Assembly: GCA_027600665.1 (NCBI GenBank)
Contig: JADGJL010000101.1
Location: 1 to 42,962, forward strand
Length of the DNA stretch: 42,962 nt
Reading direction: 5' to 3'
Origin: Irineochytrium annulatum
Taxonomy: Eukaryota; Chytridiomycota; Chytridiomycetes; Chytridiales; Chytridiaceae
Part shown: positions 20,731 through 33,486 of the stretch, one piece after another
Layout: each line of letters opens with the position of its first letter
How positions within the stretch are numbered: position 1 is the first letter of the stretch
Made by a program: the position numbers and the translations under genes
Notes under the pieces: generated by a model
Told to the model about the DNA's origin: nothing
The model's database searches: none
The model's input: only the letters and a program-made list of their open reading frames with translations

Positions 20731-23700
20731 CTAAAACACAGCACGACAAAGCGGACAGGAAGACTGGTTGCTGCTTTTGAACCATTTGTACAAACAAGAC
20801 GCATGGAAAACATTCTTGCACGTCCTGCAAGTCTTCGACGGCAAGGTCTTATCAATAACACCGATGACGGAGTAACAGATAGAGCAGTCCTCGACACCTA
20901 CACATATTAATACTGGCTGGCAATCAACGAAACCGAATAGATGCCTACCTTCAAAATGCAGCTTCACGTTTTTCTTGAATTGATTCAAGGCTTCTATAAT
21001 GGAGGCGTTTTGTGCCAGGATGCTGATATTCAGCAACCATGATCGCCACCGGGCTTCCGTAATTCCAACCACTCTGCCTCCCGACCCGCTGTCAACTTCG
21101 ACCTTACTTAAAGGGTAGTTTGAGGGAAGGCGGATGACGATGTTTATGGAGGTTTCATCTACTTCGTAGCAAGCGGTGATCTCGTTCCCCGCCTTGGATG
21201 TCTTCACAGTCATCTCTTCAAATATCGACTGGTCAGTAGCCGCTATACGTTCCGCTTCTCTGGATGTCAAGAGCGGGGAGAAGAATCTCTCCGTGTAACT
21301 GTGGAAGTTAGGAGATATTACAACGCAATAAATGGTCCACACCTTTCGACGGCAGTTCTGACCTGCCGGTTTTTGCACGAGCTCCACCAGTCCCGCACCA
21401 GCGTTGGGGTACTTTTCAAAGTCAGCAAGTATAGGTGGGCAACCAGAATCTTCAATGCCGCGTCGGACTCCAAATCAAAAGCCTCCAGAAGAAAGCTCTC
21501 GATCTCCCATTTAGACAAGTCAAATGGCTTCCCGCCAGAATGGCCAACATCGAGGGTGATAACCAAGCTCTCCATGAAGCTCTGGATGCAAGTTTTTTGT
21601 TGCAATTCGGCAATAAACCTTTGCCTTAGATCAAAGGTCTATGAAGGGCAGGTCAGGCCAACTTTCGTGCATAGGAACGTACCGCGTTCTCGAAGTACTT
21701 GAACACCAGCATGAGACACACGTGATACTTGAATACTATGCTCTGCGCTTTTATTTAGCAACCGATCTAAGGCGGCGCAAATTAGTACCTGAGAGTGGGC
21801 GCCCGACGCCATCGTATCCAAGGAGCTTAACAAAGCGTAGAAATTGCGCAACGAATCCGTATCCATGGCCGCGTCGCCGTGCATTTCCACTTGAATCGAG
21901 AGGGCTTGAACGTCCCGAGATATCAAGATCTCCAGTAGGCGATATGCCGCCTTTACAACGTCTTCGTTGTTGCTCGTCAGCACGGTCAGAAGCTGTTATA
22001 TATATTATTGGGTAAACGGTGAAGTCTACGCATATCATTCACCTCATTATAATCGCCCTTTTCAAGAACAATACTATCCGGCATTGTCGAGCATACCGTC
22101 GATAGAATGCTTTGGTTTTCCACAGCGTAAGTCTCACTCGCAGCGCGAAGACGGGTGAATAGCCGGAGGCATTCCCGGTGGAATCCGAATTCATTTTCCG
22201 ATGCTCCGGACCATATCTCAGGTTGGCTTTCCGACGCTTCGAGTAAAGCTACCCCCAACTTTAAGCAACGGTTCAACAACACCACATCGTCATCTCCACA
22301 ACTCTTTGACCGTCATCAGTACATATAAAGTTTAGTAAGAATCTCACCATTAACCGCCTAGAGAAACCCGTGATAAAGCCAGCCATGTTGATGTCAATCT
22401 CGGCTTTCCTCTCTATCAGCTGATGGAACAAGGTGGCGGTCGCCCCGGCAAGAGGTGCCCCAACCCCATCCAACGAGATCCCATCAGCGCCATCAAACCA
22501 GGTCCGTATACGCTTTAAGGCTTTCGGCAATGTGGACCAATAAGAGTTGCAATCCAATCCATGAAGGTTTGTGCTCGCCAGATGAATTGCAGCAGTAAGG
22601 CCTAGCTCATGTGCCACGGTGTTGTCCGCTGACCCGTCAGAAAGTGCATCGGCTTTCGTCTTCATTTCGATCTGACGAACAAGATAGCTACTCAGCTTCC
22701 GCACAGCTTCAGGGCTGACGGCGTCATCATATAATGAGTATATGATTGCTAAAGAGATGTTGCCCATGTCTGTCATATCGTTGAGTGCTAATGCGGCAGC
22801 AATTCGTCACCTTTGTCGAAGTAAGATATCGCAAGATCAATCCATGGCGAATAATCTCCAGCCACCGGAGAACTCTCTAACGTATCCTTCAAAATCAGTT
22901 GAATTATGGCGGGAGGGAATTGCTTAGCAACAACACCCTCGAAGGCCGCAGATAGGAACTGGTATAACAAAGCGCTTTCAGCCGAAACGGTCTTCTTAAT
23001 CCGATCGCTGTCAAGTATCAGCCCAGCAACGTCAGCACTCCATTCCTTTTGTGTCGCAGATAAGAACAGAGGCCTGCAGACCTTCCGCAAACTCTCTTGT
23101 AGGTCCTCTAACGACAGTCTGCCAAACTTCGGTACGTCTATCATGCGGCCGTTAAGCTGCAATAAGAAGAGGAGCGCCGTATACAACTCGGGCAGAACGA
23201 AGATTTTGTCAGATTCCGTGCAACCACTGATAAAGTTATCGTTTCCGACCACTCGGGCGCACAACAGAGCACTCGCGACGAATCGGAAGTAAAGGCTTTC
23301 ACTGAGGCTCTTCTCCGTCACTTCGGCCGTCGATAGGTAAACAAAGGGGCAACTGGTGGATACCGCCATATTGCCAGAGACAACAATTTCACTTCTTGCA
23401 GCTTGCCACTCTGCTCGGTTTCTCGAAGCTCTGGCAACCACGGCTTTGTGGTCGCGAAGTAACGTCATAATGGACTCCAACTGCTGTTGGAGTGCTTCCG
23501 AAGTTCCGATGTGTTGCGCATCGGCAGTTGACTCCGCCCACCGCTCTAACAACGCCTCGGCATACTTCTTCAAATCAATTCCGTACGTTAAATCTTTGAA
23601 AGTGAGCGCTGTGTGTGCGTGCAAAGCATCTTCGCTGAAAAAGTTCATATCGAACATGTCAACAACTATCGAGGACTCGTCCACGGGTCTGAGACATGAA

Positions 23701-26500
23701 AGCCGTAATTTGGATTGCAGCAGTTTCGCAATTAATCCCAAAGCCAGTCTCGCTTCTGATCCCACAGCCGGTGACTCTTTATGCGTGTACTCAAATGCCG
23801 CCTTCGTCACAACCTCAGCAAGGTAAGCGGATATCGCCTCGATTGTCCGCCCCGATACGACTTTAGACCCTATACTTCGTTAGTTATGACTTGGTGAAGG
23901 ACAGTTACCCGACGAGCTCGCTAGGGCTTCATACAAAATATCGGAGACTAATCCACCGTCTTCTCCTCCAGCGCGAGCGATTAAACTACAAACTTGAGAA
24001 TCAAGTTTCTCCGATACGTCTCCTGGTATATCGCAGCCGTAAGAAGGCACCTTGTTGGGTTAGTAAGTAAAATATTAAAGTTGTATCTACATTGCAAAGT
24101 ATTAACAAAAGGTCTGAAAGTTTCTCAGTTCCTTTACGACTCAAAGTCGACCACGTCTGCAAAATTTCGTTGTCCGACGAATCATGAAGCGCAATGGTTT
24201 CCATCCAGCTCAAAAGCGCGGAAACCTTCGGTGGAGACAATTCAGGCGAGGATAGTATGGTTTGGGCAACTGCTGACACCTTTTCCTTCCTCGGCGTGTA
24301 AATGGCGGGTTCCGCAAAGCAAGGCATGCTACTCATTAGAAGAGAAAAACATGATGAGGGCGCATCAGGCAAAGCGGCCTTGAAAATCATTAAAGGCGTC
24401 GCACGTGCGCTATGTACCTGCTCCAATATAGAATCAACTATTCGCGAGAACAGAAGAATAACACTCTCCCGTGGAGACTAATAACGTCGGTTAAAACAAA
24501 TTTTGCACAAAGAAAATTGACCTCGGTAGCGCCTAACGCTTTCGCCTTGACAAGAGCGGGGAACATGGTCCTAATAAGTTCACCAAGTCGATCACAAAAC
24601 AAGTCAAAAGCTCCTTTGGGCATCACAGCATTCTCAGTGGTCGTGCGATTTTTTAAGGTGGACGCGGAAGATGTTATTATCTTATCGATGAGCCCCGCTA
24701 CGTCAACTTCTTTTGTTCAGAATGAAGAACCTTCAAAACCAAAACGACAAAGCAAAGAGGGATCACCTTGCATGTCAGACAAAAAAACTTTGGTCAAATG
24801 CTCCAAGATTGCTCCTTTGACTTCGTTCGCAACTGACGCCGAGAGCAAGTCACCAGCCTGAAAAATAAAACCGACCGTTAAATCAGACTTTTGCACGCAC
24901 AAAGAAGTGGGCTAGTAGTGGATGAGAAAGTGGCGTACATTAAACGGATACAAGTAAGCGTTGATGAGCCGCGTCTCGGCTTTTAACACCTCCGCGCTAA
25001 TCGTACTTCTACGCACGTTTACCACCGCGTTAACAGCCACAATTAGTGCTGAGCCTTACCGTTGCCTCGCCAAAAAAAACCAAGTACACTCGCAGTAGCA
25101 CGTTATGAAAGATACTAATAAGGACTTCTCAATCTTGGAGGATTTAAATCCCTGCCAAAAGCACTCCAAAAACTCGCCCATAAATCTGCTTTCGCCATCA
25201 AGAACGATCTATCCGCCAGCATGAGTTAAAAACGTTACCACTCGACCACTTGCCGTCTGAGGTAAGATCGACAGAAAGACGATGAAGCAGGGAAAAGATA
25301 CTGCTCCACTACCGTTGGCCCCGTTTTTCAAAAATTCGAGAAACACTCGTAGACCCTTGGGGATTTTATTCTGATCGGCCTTCTCAGCGGTCTCAAGCCA
25401 GACAGACGGCACAGATTTCGTCAACAGCAACACAGCATCCCAAAGAGCAGCGTAGTTTGCACCGCTTTCCTCCAAGAAAAGCTTTGATAGCGTCTTCTTT
25501 GATATAAGATTTGCTCGCATTTGTGACATGGGAATATCGCTCCGGGAAGCAAATACTTTTAGATAGTTGTACATGGCACGTCGTATTTCGGGATACGAGG
25601 ATGCGGTCTTGCCCCAAAAGTCACCGGTATCGAGCAGTTCTTCAAGATTTGTAGATTTTGCGATGTCATCAACGCTCAATAACTCTAAAAAAGGCAACTT
25701 AGCTGCCTGATTGTAAGCAAAAAGGTTACCGTATACACCGGCGAGGGTATATAGAGATCCAGACACGATTCGAGAGTATTTCGATTTCATTTCATCTTCC
25801 GTCGAAAAGCGAGGGTCGCCTGCCACGAGTTAGACGACTGTCACCCACAAAAACTAACTCATCGTGTCCGGCGTCTGCGTCAACACGTTGTGCATGACAG
25901 CCTGGACTATCTCAGGCAGGCAGAACGCGATCACCTCCGCTCGCCGATTCGGAAAGGCCGTGTCAAATGATTTACTCGCGATGGAGGTCACGTCCTTCGC
26001 GGGATCATACTGCGCAATCAGCCATGCCGCGATCACCTCCTTTAAAACGTGGGCTAGCGACCTCCCCACTTTGGCGGTTATCAGGCCGTGGCACGTTACA
26101 GCCGCTCTCCTGATTCGTTGCTCGACGTCTCCGCTGAGCTTAACGAAGTGAGGCGCCTAGTTTGTTGTTAGATTGACTTGAACTGTAAGAGAAAACAAAC
26201 CCAAACGCGTAGAAGTGACTGAACGGTATCATTGTCGGCGGTCTCCACGAACACACATAACTCCTCCAAAGCTTTCGCCCTCGTGGTGGGGTCCTTCTTC
26301 GCGAATCTCTTGATGATCACCTACGCGACCATAACCATTCTTAGAAGACAGCAATCACGCTGACGGTCGCCTGAACGAGTGATGCATCTCACCTGCAGCT
26401 CTCCCGGTAGCAACTCCGAGCCGACCGCCAGCGCGGCACTGCTTGAACCTGGACTTGATGCAGGGCTCGATGGAAACGACGGGAAACCTCCCTTCTTCAT
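20731..26500 (-). CDS. LTN1: Listerin E3 ubiquitin ligase (ribosome quality control)
   Basis: Ltn1/Listerin ubiquitylates nascent chains stalled on 60S subunits. The N-terminal end is resolved: exons 26393-26500, 26201-26320, 25859-26156 and one from 25819. The start MKKGGFPSFPSSP leads to IIKRFAKKDPTTRAKALEEL, the conserved Listerin N-terminal HEAT motif. Coding then runs through many short-intron exons; one long block is about 22788-23880. The last two exons are 20949-21298 (RWD-like region with IVIRLPSNYPLSKVEV) and 20731-20897, which holds the C4HC3 RING: CSICYSVI, CRTCKNVFHASCLYKWF, SCPLC, ending five residues before the stop. Total length is about 1,600 aa, within the family range. Central exon borders were not all solved. 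No frame break that an intron could not explain was proven. Confidence 0.9.
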
Positions 26501-26948
26501 GGCTCCAAATCAATCCGCGAACGAGATCGGATAGTCGATAGTGTGGATCAGCTAACGTGCAAAGGCGGCGGCGTTTTGACAGCAGATCTGCGAGCTTGAC
26601 AAGTGTCGACACTGTGGCAACTCCTGGTGTGATATCATCGCTGCTCATCGCTGGACGGCGGCAACAACTTCGCACGATCAACGCCACCTCACGTGGTGAT
26701 GGGCTTTGATTATCACGTTACTAGTATCGTTCTTGACAAATTTTGCGGAAGGCCGCCCTCGCATCTTGGGAGATCACACACTAGGCCCACCTCCCCTTCC
26801 ACCCATCGGCCCTCCAAACATCAACACGTCGCGTTGTCCTCATCTTTCCATTGCTGCGCTGGTATACGTTAAACCGTGACGTACGGTAGCCCTCAACCAC
26901 CAATATCTGCTTGCAACGAGTCTTCCAACGCCAGCGCATGCTATGGCA
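26501..26948. promoter_or_regulatory. LTN1 upstream region
   Basis: Sequence 5' of LTN1. Apart from a chance ORF over the first LTN1 exon, it holds no coding frame I can support. CT-rich stretches at 26775-26820 may belong to the promoter or leader. Confidence 0.35.
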
Positions 26949-27245
26949 TCACACCCACCTACGTGCCCCGTCGTCGTTAAAGGAACAAAGCGTCAAACAC
27001 CTTGTCTTGTCGGTGTTTAAACATCCGGACGTGCTTGTCCATGGCTTTAGGAAGGATGCACCCACGAGCACACAAAGGAGACCCAGGAGGAGCGCTTTTT
27101 TTTTTTCTGTGAAGGTTGCTAAGTGGAGGTGGACGTGCGTGGCGGAATGGAAATAGAGAAGAGTTCCTTCGCGAATCATCGGCGCCACTGCGGGGGTGGA
27201 ACCTCGGACAGCAGGAGAGGGCTGCGGCGATGGAATGGGGAGCAT
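26949..27245 (-). CDS. Possible small single-pass membrane protein
   Basis: A 98-codon ORF with an ATG start at 27245. It encodes a Pro-rich N-terminus, then a basic stretch and a hydrophobic segment (KALLLGLLCVLVGASFL) that could span a membrane. It contains a run of ten A/T bases at the basic stretch, where an intron acceptor (TTCACAG) is also possible. No family is recognised and chance cannot be excluded. Confidence 0.25.
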   Translation of the reverse strand: MLPIPSPQPSPAVRGSTPAVAPMIREGTLLYFHSATHVHLHLATFTEKKKALLLGLLCVLVGASFLKPWTSTSGCLNTDKTRCLTLCSFNDDGARRWV

Positions 27246-27333
27246 ATTAACGAAGAGAAAGTGAAGTTAAGGGGTTGCGGGTTTTAGGTCGGACTGGACT
27301 CTAAGGATGAGCCGCTCTCTCCGCTCAAGCGAG

Positions 27334-27585
27334 TTATAATGCCGCGACGTCGGCGTTTCGGAGGGAAGGAAAGACCTTGAGCACGGGCACGCGGGGCGAC
27401 GTCCAATACAGTTTGGCGTTGACCGACTCTTCGAACTCGCCCACCGGATGGCCAGGACGTCTGGGTACATAACGGCGCGATATGGCTTCTCAGAGGTGAA
27501 GAGGGAAGGGCGGTTGCCTATTATTATCAAGAACAACATGTCCCAAAACTTTCTTTGCTACGGCATTAACCACTTGCTCAATCAT
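27334..27585 (-). CDS. Possible small spliced gene, unresolved
   Basis: From an ATG at 27585 a frame reads MIEQVVNAVAKKVLGHVVLD. A different frame, downstream of an acceptor-like CTCTGAG at about 27489, reads EAISRRYVPRRPGHPVGEFE and then FEESVNAKLYWTSPRVPVLK to a TAA at 27334-27336. Both halves look protein-like, but the donor needed to join them in phase was not found, so the model is incomplete. It may be a small basic (possibly mitochondrial) protein; no family is recognised. Confidence 0.3.
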
Positions 27586-27660
27586 CCTGCCAAAAAAACT
27601 AAGCATACTCATTTGGTTGTTACCCCTTCATTTCCTCTATTATTTCGTGTCGTTTAGGTT

Positions 27661-27930
27661 CTTATTTATTTCATAGCGAGTGGAGTAATATTTTACGCCG
27701 AGGTGCGACTGAGAGAATGCAAAAGTGTTGTGCGCTTGTTGTATTAGCGCAGCTGGTTCGTGTTTGCGGCGAGGCCGTGCTCAACTCATGTGAAGCACAT
27801 GGATATAGGCCATGCGCGTATGCGGAAATTTAAACAAACACAAAGATATAGTCGAAGAACCTGTATATGGTTGGAAGTAACATAATTGCGAGATTTCCTT
27901 GTTTTCAGCTACGTGAGAATTCGGTCGGCT
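27661..27930. other. Intergenic, no gene seen
   Basis: AT-rich flank. It contains an isolated tRNA A-box-like string at 27745-27756 but no matching B-box, so no tRNA is called. Confidence 0.5.
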
Positions 27931-27935
27931 GTCCG

Positions 27936-30874
27936 AATGCGGAAAGAGAGAGCCCTCGGGAGCTCCCTCAATCCGTCCCTTGAGGCCCTGCCTGTGGTCG
28001 TCCTCTGGGAGGTGAGCATTTCCGCTTAATTACCTCGACCTTGTGCTGACTGGTGCCTCCACGAAGGTGATTCTTCATGTGTCCATAGTTCGATTGCCCA
28101 TCCTCCTCCGTCTCTCAAAACCGGCCCGTCGCGTGTTCCTCTTTGTCGGCGGCATTCCTTTCCTGGCCCACCACCTTGGCATCGTGTCGGCGCTGCCATG
28201 GCCGCGCATGTCGACCGCTCACAAGGCCGCGAGAATTTTTGTTGAAGGAAAACTCTCCCAAGAACTCATGGATCTGCTCGTCCATGCCATCAACATTTCG
28301 CTCGAATGCCAAGCTCGTTCCTGTGCGGAGGGAGTTGGTGCGGTCGATGATGGCCGGCTTTCGTGACAGCATAACCCCCTCGAAGGTCTGCCCGCTCGTT
28401 GCGATCCTCGGGGACCACAGAGAGGCCCGGAGGATTGTGATTGATCCAAGCCTGGCAACGGAGCTGGGAATTTTAAAAAATTTGAACATCGATGCAAGCC
28501 CATTGCTCGCGGCCATCACCTTGTGGTGGTCTAGGCTTGCAGCCGACGAAAGGCCGCCGAAACTTACCTGAACTATCTCGAGAACGGCATAGTAAGGATG
28601 GCTTCGGCTGTATCTGCGGAGGACATTGCGGTGTGCAGGGATATCATCAAATTCTACCTCAGCCTCGAACCCGCCGCTAACCCGCTTATGACCAAGGCTC
28701 TAGTGAATCTAGCAGCAAGGCAGGCAGCTTGCACGTCTACGGCCGAGTGCCTAATGCTCTTCCTGGACGACCCCCTTGTGGACCCTCTACCTTTGGACGA
28801 AAGGTCGTATCATGCCTTTCATGATGCTCTTGATGTTAAGGACCTAACGGCGGCGTTTCAACTCGCCCACTCCGGGAAGATCCCACTCACCGAAGTATTC
28901 TGGAAGGTCGCCCGAAATTGCGAGCGATTCAAGGAACTGACGGAAGCGGGACGGATTGCTGACGAGGATTCAATGTGGGTTGAAGCAATTGCAAAGCATG
29001 CTGGCACGGCGGCATCGAAAAGAATTCTACTTTGGAGGGATCCCCTGCCTTGCGGATATGTTGACTATCGCGGCGAAGATAAATGATAAGTGATCTTTGA
29101 AAAGGTTATTAAGGTGAACCGGGAAAAGATTAGACTCGACGCTGTCATTGACGTTGCGTCGCAGTTGAAACTTCCATCGCTCGTTTTGTCTCTTATGGAG
29201 GAGAGCGATGCGCATGTTCAGAAGCTACTTGATTGCAACCTGGCTTAACGCCGTCGCTGGACACTGTTAAGCTGGCAATCGCGGGAAAGCACGTAGAACT
29301 TCTGGCGGCCCTTATGAGCTCGGGCAGGGTCAACATGGACGGCATCCATATGGACTTTTTTTGGGCCGCCGTTAACTCAGAATTGGGGAACTGGTTTGGA
29401 TCGTGGCGGGACTCTGGCTCCGAGATGTTGGGCAAGCGCAGCTATCGAAACTTTTTACCCGTGTGGTCGAAAAGGGAAAGTGTAAAATAGCGAAGTTCTC
29501 GAGATGGTTAAAGCACATAATTTGGCACTCAACGCGGGAGGATCAACCGCAGACAACAAGGACTTGGACTTCAACGATGCGCTTTCGATAGCCGCGTTCG
29601 AGGGCAGGACGGCGGTCGCCAGCTACCTGCTCACCCTCCCCGGCGTTGATCCCGGCTATAACGGCGGCGTGCCGATTCAAGGGGCTCTGTGCTCATGGAA
29701 CGTCGAGATTGCGAGGCTTCTTTTAAATACGGGCAAATCCAAGGCCGAGCAGTTGCCAGGTTTACTGCGCCGCGCGTGTTCTGAAGGCTAGACCGAGATG
29801 GTCCGCATCTTCCTAGCTAAGGATGCCATTGCGGCCGGCTCGGGGAGAAGCGCTCTGGGCGATGCCGCCGCTAGCGGGCACGTTGAGATTGTGAAGATGC
29901 TTCTTAAGCTAAAGAAGGTGACAGGCCACGCGATTGCGTTGAGAAGGGCGGAAGCGGGCCGTGCGGCCGTGGTCCATGTTCTCATCAAGCAGAAGAAGTC
30001 TAATCCCACCGCATTCAATCACTTGGCGTTCAGAAGATCGGCTAACAAGCACCATCAAGTGGACGCTGCAATGAAAGCCTTGATGGAATTCGAGAAACCT
30101 CCAGTGGCTGGACGGCTCGAAGCACTGCGGAGGGCGGGGCGGGCAAAAAACGGTCCATGCGTGGAGCTTCTATTGGCGGACCTGGAAGGCGAAGACGACG
30201 CTGTGCATGAGGGTGTCGTTGTGGAGGAGTCGAGCAAGGATGACGCCGGAGACGACGAGGAAATGGAGGACGACGATACTAAGAGAGCTAGAAAGTGAAA
30301 AGAGTGCAGACGCTGAAATCTACCTGCGCATCCGTGATCGTTTTTGCCTCGGAGTGGGGCATCATGGAAACACTGCTGAATTCTAGTCACCTCTGGCCAT
30401 ACCTCTACGACATGGCCGTTTACGTCTCGGCGGAGCTGGGACTTCCGACATCCTTCGCCGCCTACTCGAGCGCCCGGAGGTCAGGCCGACCGTCGTCGGC
30501 AATAGCCCTTGAAGAAGGCCCTTATGTCGAAGAAACCGGACTATACCAAGGCCGTGGTCGTACGAGTGCTTGCGGAGGGGGGGTGTGTCGACGCCACAGA
30601 CAGCTCGCTCATGCAGACGGCAGTCGCGACCTGCGGAGTTGCGGTAGTGAAGGCGCTGGTTGAAGTCGGCCTGTTTAATCCGGATGCGGACGGGGAGGAC
30701 TATATGGAAGCTATACGCCTCGCGATGAGGTTGAACAAGTATTGTATTGTGAAGTACCTGGCTGATGGTGGTGACTTCGAAGGCTGGGCTTGGTCTACAT
30801 GCCGGTCGTCCGCGAGGACTTGGTTTACTTCGCAATTAGAAAGTGTCGCCCGGCCACATATTTGTCTCGGTTGA
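27936..30874 (+). pseudogene. Degenerate ankyrin-repeat-type gene
   Basis: Protein-like sequence runs through this interval on the plus strand but is broken repeatedly. Reading changes frame near 28320, stops near 28571, then runs from about 28598 in one frame through tandem in-frame TGA TAA at 29084-29089 to a stop near 29247. It shifts frame to 29490, then runs 29504-30298 with an in-frame TAG at 29789-29791. A further block is at 30509-30874. Ankyrin-like helices are visible: ALSIAAFEGRTAVASYLLTL, ALGDAAASGHVEIVKMLLKL, LVEVGLFNPDAD. The acidic tail before 30298 (DDAGDDEEMEDDD, then KRARK) resembles a nuclear-type C-terminus. No GT-AG intron that keeps the frame was found across the TAG at 29789, so loss of function is likely. 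An unusual multi-intron gene is the alternative. Confidence 0.6.
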
Positions 30875-31123
30875 CCACTTGACCATTTTTACTTTAAATT
30901 TGTCTATCAATGTGAGCTAAAAGCACTCAAGTTTGCATCAACTTCGTCCCCACCGACTTGTTTCTTTTGTATGTTTTATTCTGTGATTTTGAAATTTAAA
31001 GTACTTCAAGTTATAGACAGCCGAAAGACGGTTGTTTCCCCGTAATGTGGTCTACGTGCTTAAAATACACGAGTCAGTGGTAATCACTGCAGAAGTGCAG
31101 GTACCCGGCATAATCACGTAACC
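30875..31123. other. AT-rich intergenic
   Basis: AT-rich flank 3' of the ankyrin pseudogene, with nothing recognised. Confidence 0.5.
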
Positions 31124-31375
31124 TTGGTTATCCACGTTAGTCTCACTCTGCATAAAACTCAACAACCACACAGTACTTCAACCAACTCCTCCACGGCACA
31201 CGCAATCAACCACCCAAACCTCCCCGATGAACTGTGGCCTCATTTCCTTGCCGTCCTTCGCTTTTGGGCTCCTTATGATCGGTGGCGCGCCAAAATGCTT
31301 TCTACGGCGTGCCAAAATGATTTTTACATGTTATATTCGATAACATTGCCAAGTATCATATCTGGCACGGCATAG
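31124..31375 (+). pseudogene. Possible F-box fragment
   Basis: An 83-codon frame without a good ATG contains INHPNLPDELWPHFLAVLRF, which resembles the start of an F-box (L-P-x-E-L-W-x2-h-L). The rest of the gene is not visible before the GGPP synthase. It may be a relic. Identification is weak because only one helix is seen. Confidence 0.3.
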
Positions 31376-31682
31376 AACCAGGCGCCATTGAAGAGCTGTA
31401 AAAATATTCCGTATTCTGTCTCCAACGAAAAGGATGGAGCCTGATCGCTGTCTTGGAGTACATCCATACGCATATGGCCTTCCCAGCCGATTAGACTTCG
31501 TCGGGCCGGAACCTCGTACCGCCAGGAGACCCGTCATTCCTCGCTTGGCGTCCTCAGCGCAGCAGTAGTTATTGCGAGATCGCTGTCCTTGCTAATGTCA
31601 AAATCCCTTTCGTGGCCTCAACAACGACCTCCACGTTTCTACCTTGATCAACTCTGGGCCAACGACCCCGCGCGATCAAGCA
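31376..31682. promoter_or_regulatory. Upstream region of GGPP synthase gene
   Basis: About 300 bp without a supported gene. It should include the promoter of the GGPP synthase, but no box is identified. Confidence 0.3.
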
Positions 31683-33069
31683 ATGTCGAACTACATCCAC
31701 CTTGAGAACGCGTCCAAAAACGAGAAGGTGAGCTCCTCGCGCTTTGAATGAGATTGGATCGTGGTGGCGCGGGGTGCCTCTGATCCCGTGGAGCTCACTC
31801 GTGCCTCACGCGTTAATTCCGATCATCCACCACCCAGGTCCTCCTTGAGCCCTTCCTGTACCTCACCCAGCACAAGGGCAAGGAGATCCGGACGAAGCTG
31901 CTGGAGGCCTTCGACCTTTGGATGCGAGTACCGCCCGCGAAACTGAGGATTATTTGCGATGTCGTAGAGATGCTGCACACGGCGAGCCTGCTGTACGTAC
32001 GTTATTACTCGCCAGAAAAGCCCGGCTGATCGCACTGCCCTTAGAATTGATGACGTGCAAGACGATTCGGCTCTGAGGCGAGGGATACCAGGTAAGCATT
32101 GCTTGTTGCCTTTAACCTGACGGCTGAACGACTGACGTTTAATTCTTTTGTCCCTGGGTTCAAGTGGCCCATAAAATCTACGGGGTTGCGATGGTGATCA
32201 ACTCGGCTAACTATGTGTAAGCCGTGTTTCTCCGATTGCTCGCGTCTACGGCCTTCCGCTTTTCTTCTTCTTTCCTCATTTTCCGCCTTCCGTCTTTAAC
32301 AAGCGGTGAAGATACTTTGTCGCGTTACAACGCGCAATGGAGCTGGACGATCCCGGGATTGTCCAGGTCTTCACAGAGGAGCTGCTGGCGCTGCATAGGG
32401 GCCAGGGCATGGAGATCTACTGGCGGGATTCTAACATCTGTCCCTCGGAGGAGGAATATATTGACATGGTCCGGAATAGTGAGTCCATGGATGCATCGAT
32501 CGCTGTGCTTACCGTCTTTGTAGAGACCGGAGGTCTTCTTCGGCTGGCCGTTCGGCTGATGCAGATCTGCTCTAAATCGAAGGTCGACTTTGTGCCTCTC
32601 GTGAACAAGATCGGCGTCCACTATCAAATCCTCGACGACTATCTGAACCTTACGGCGGATCAGGTGCTTTCTCATATTTTTTGGTACAAGATTTAAATAC
32701 GCTTCCGTTTGCAAAGTACGCGGAGAATAAAGGTTTTGCGGAGGATCTATCGGAGGGAAAATTCTCCTTCTTAGTCATTCATTCAATCCAGGCCGATAAC
32801 AGCAACTGCCAACTTACAAGTACGTCCTCTCATGTCATGCTTAAGTGGGATTCTCACAGATTGCAGACATCATCCGGCAGCGGACTAAAGACATCGACGT
32901 TAAGAAGTACGCGATAAAGCTGATGCAGCAGACGAAGACGTTCGAGTACACCGTGACACGGCTAAAAGAGCTTGAGAGGGAGAGCCGGACAGAGATTGCG
33001 GATCTCGGGGGGAATCCGCTGCTGGAAAAAGTGATCGACTTCTTGGGTGCATACTATCTGGACAAATAA
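31683..33069 (+). CDS. BTS1: Geranylgeranyl diphosphate synthase
   Basis: Condenses FPP and IPP to GGPP for protein prenylation and isoprenoid synthesis. Eight exons (31683-31727, 31838-31992, 32045-32091, 32165-32216, 32312-32478, 32524-32663, 32717-32819, 32867-33069) give 303 aa, the usual fungal length. The first Asp-rich motif DDVQDD with downstream ALRRGIP is split from its Leu-Leu by intron 2; the second is DDYLNL. Other family marks are [10 protein letters not shown], the [12 protein letters not shown] helix, [19 protein letters not shown] and [16 protein letters not shown]. It is a long-chain E-isoprenyl synthase of the Bts1/GGPPS1 type; FPP synthase is excluded by the short chain-length region and the conserved GGPPS C-terminus. 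It is convergent with the CBS-domain gene. Confidence 0.93.
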
Positions 33070-33486
33070 AAGACGGGAGCCTGCCTTATATTGCGAGGTG
33101 GCGCTATATCCAAATACCCAGGCGTTATAATACAACCTTACATGCGTGTGCAAACAAAAAAGTTTAAGACTGTAAATTGACAAGATTGCAATCCTTTCTC
33201 TTCACAAGGCTTTCCTTATTTACACAAACAACGCGTAGCAATCGGAGCGAGGGAAGGTAACAAAAGACATCAGCACACCCACAATGATCCAACAAGAACA
33301 GTAAGGGCCAGACACAGGCTACGTAACAACGATAAGGACATAAGGTGAGCAACGGCACAAGCGGTAGGATAAAAAAATGTTCAAATCAAGCAATACACAA
33401 ACGGTCGTCAATATTAGAACACATCACACGGTGCTAACTAATATCATAATAAAAAAAAGTCTACATCCAAATATCACAAAATTTAC
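33070..33486. other. Convergent 3' region
   Basis: AT-rich region shared by the 3' ends of the GGPP synthase (+) and the CBS-domain gene (-), with A-rich runs at 33450-33460. No gene is supported. Confidence 0.5.

Noticed and set aside
27745..27756. TAGCGCAGCTGG, a match to the tRNA A-box
   Set aside because: No B-box (GGTTCRANYCC) and no cloverleaf stems follow at the right spacing.
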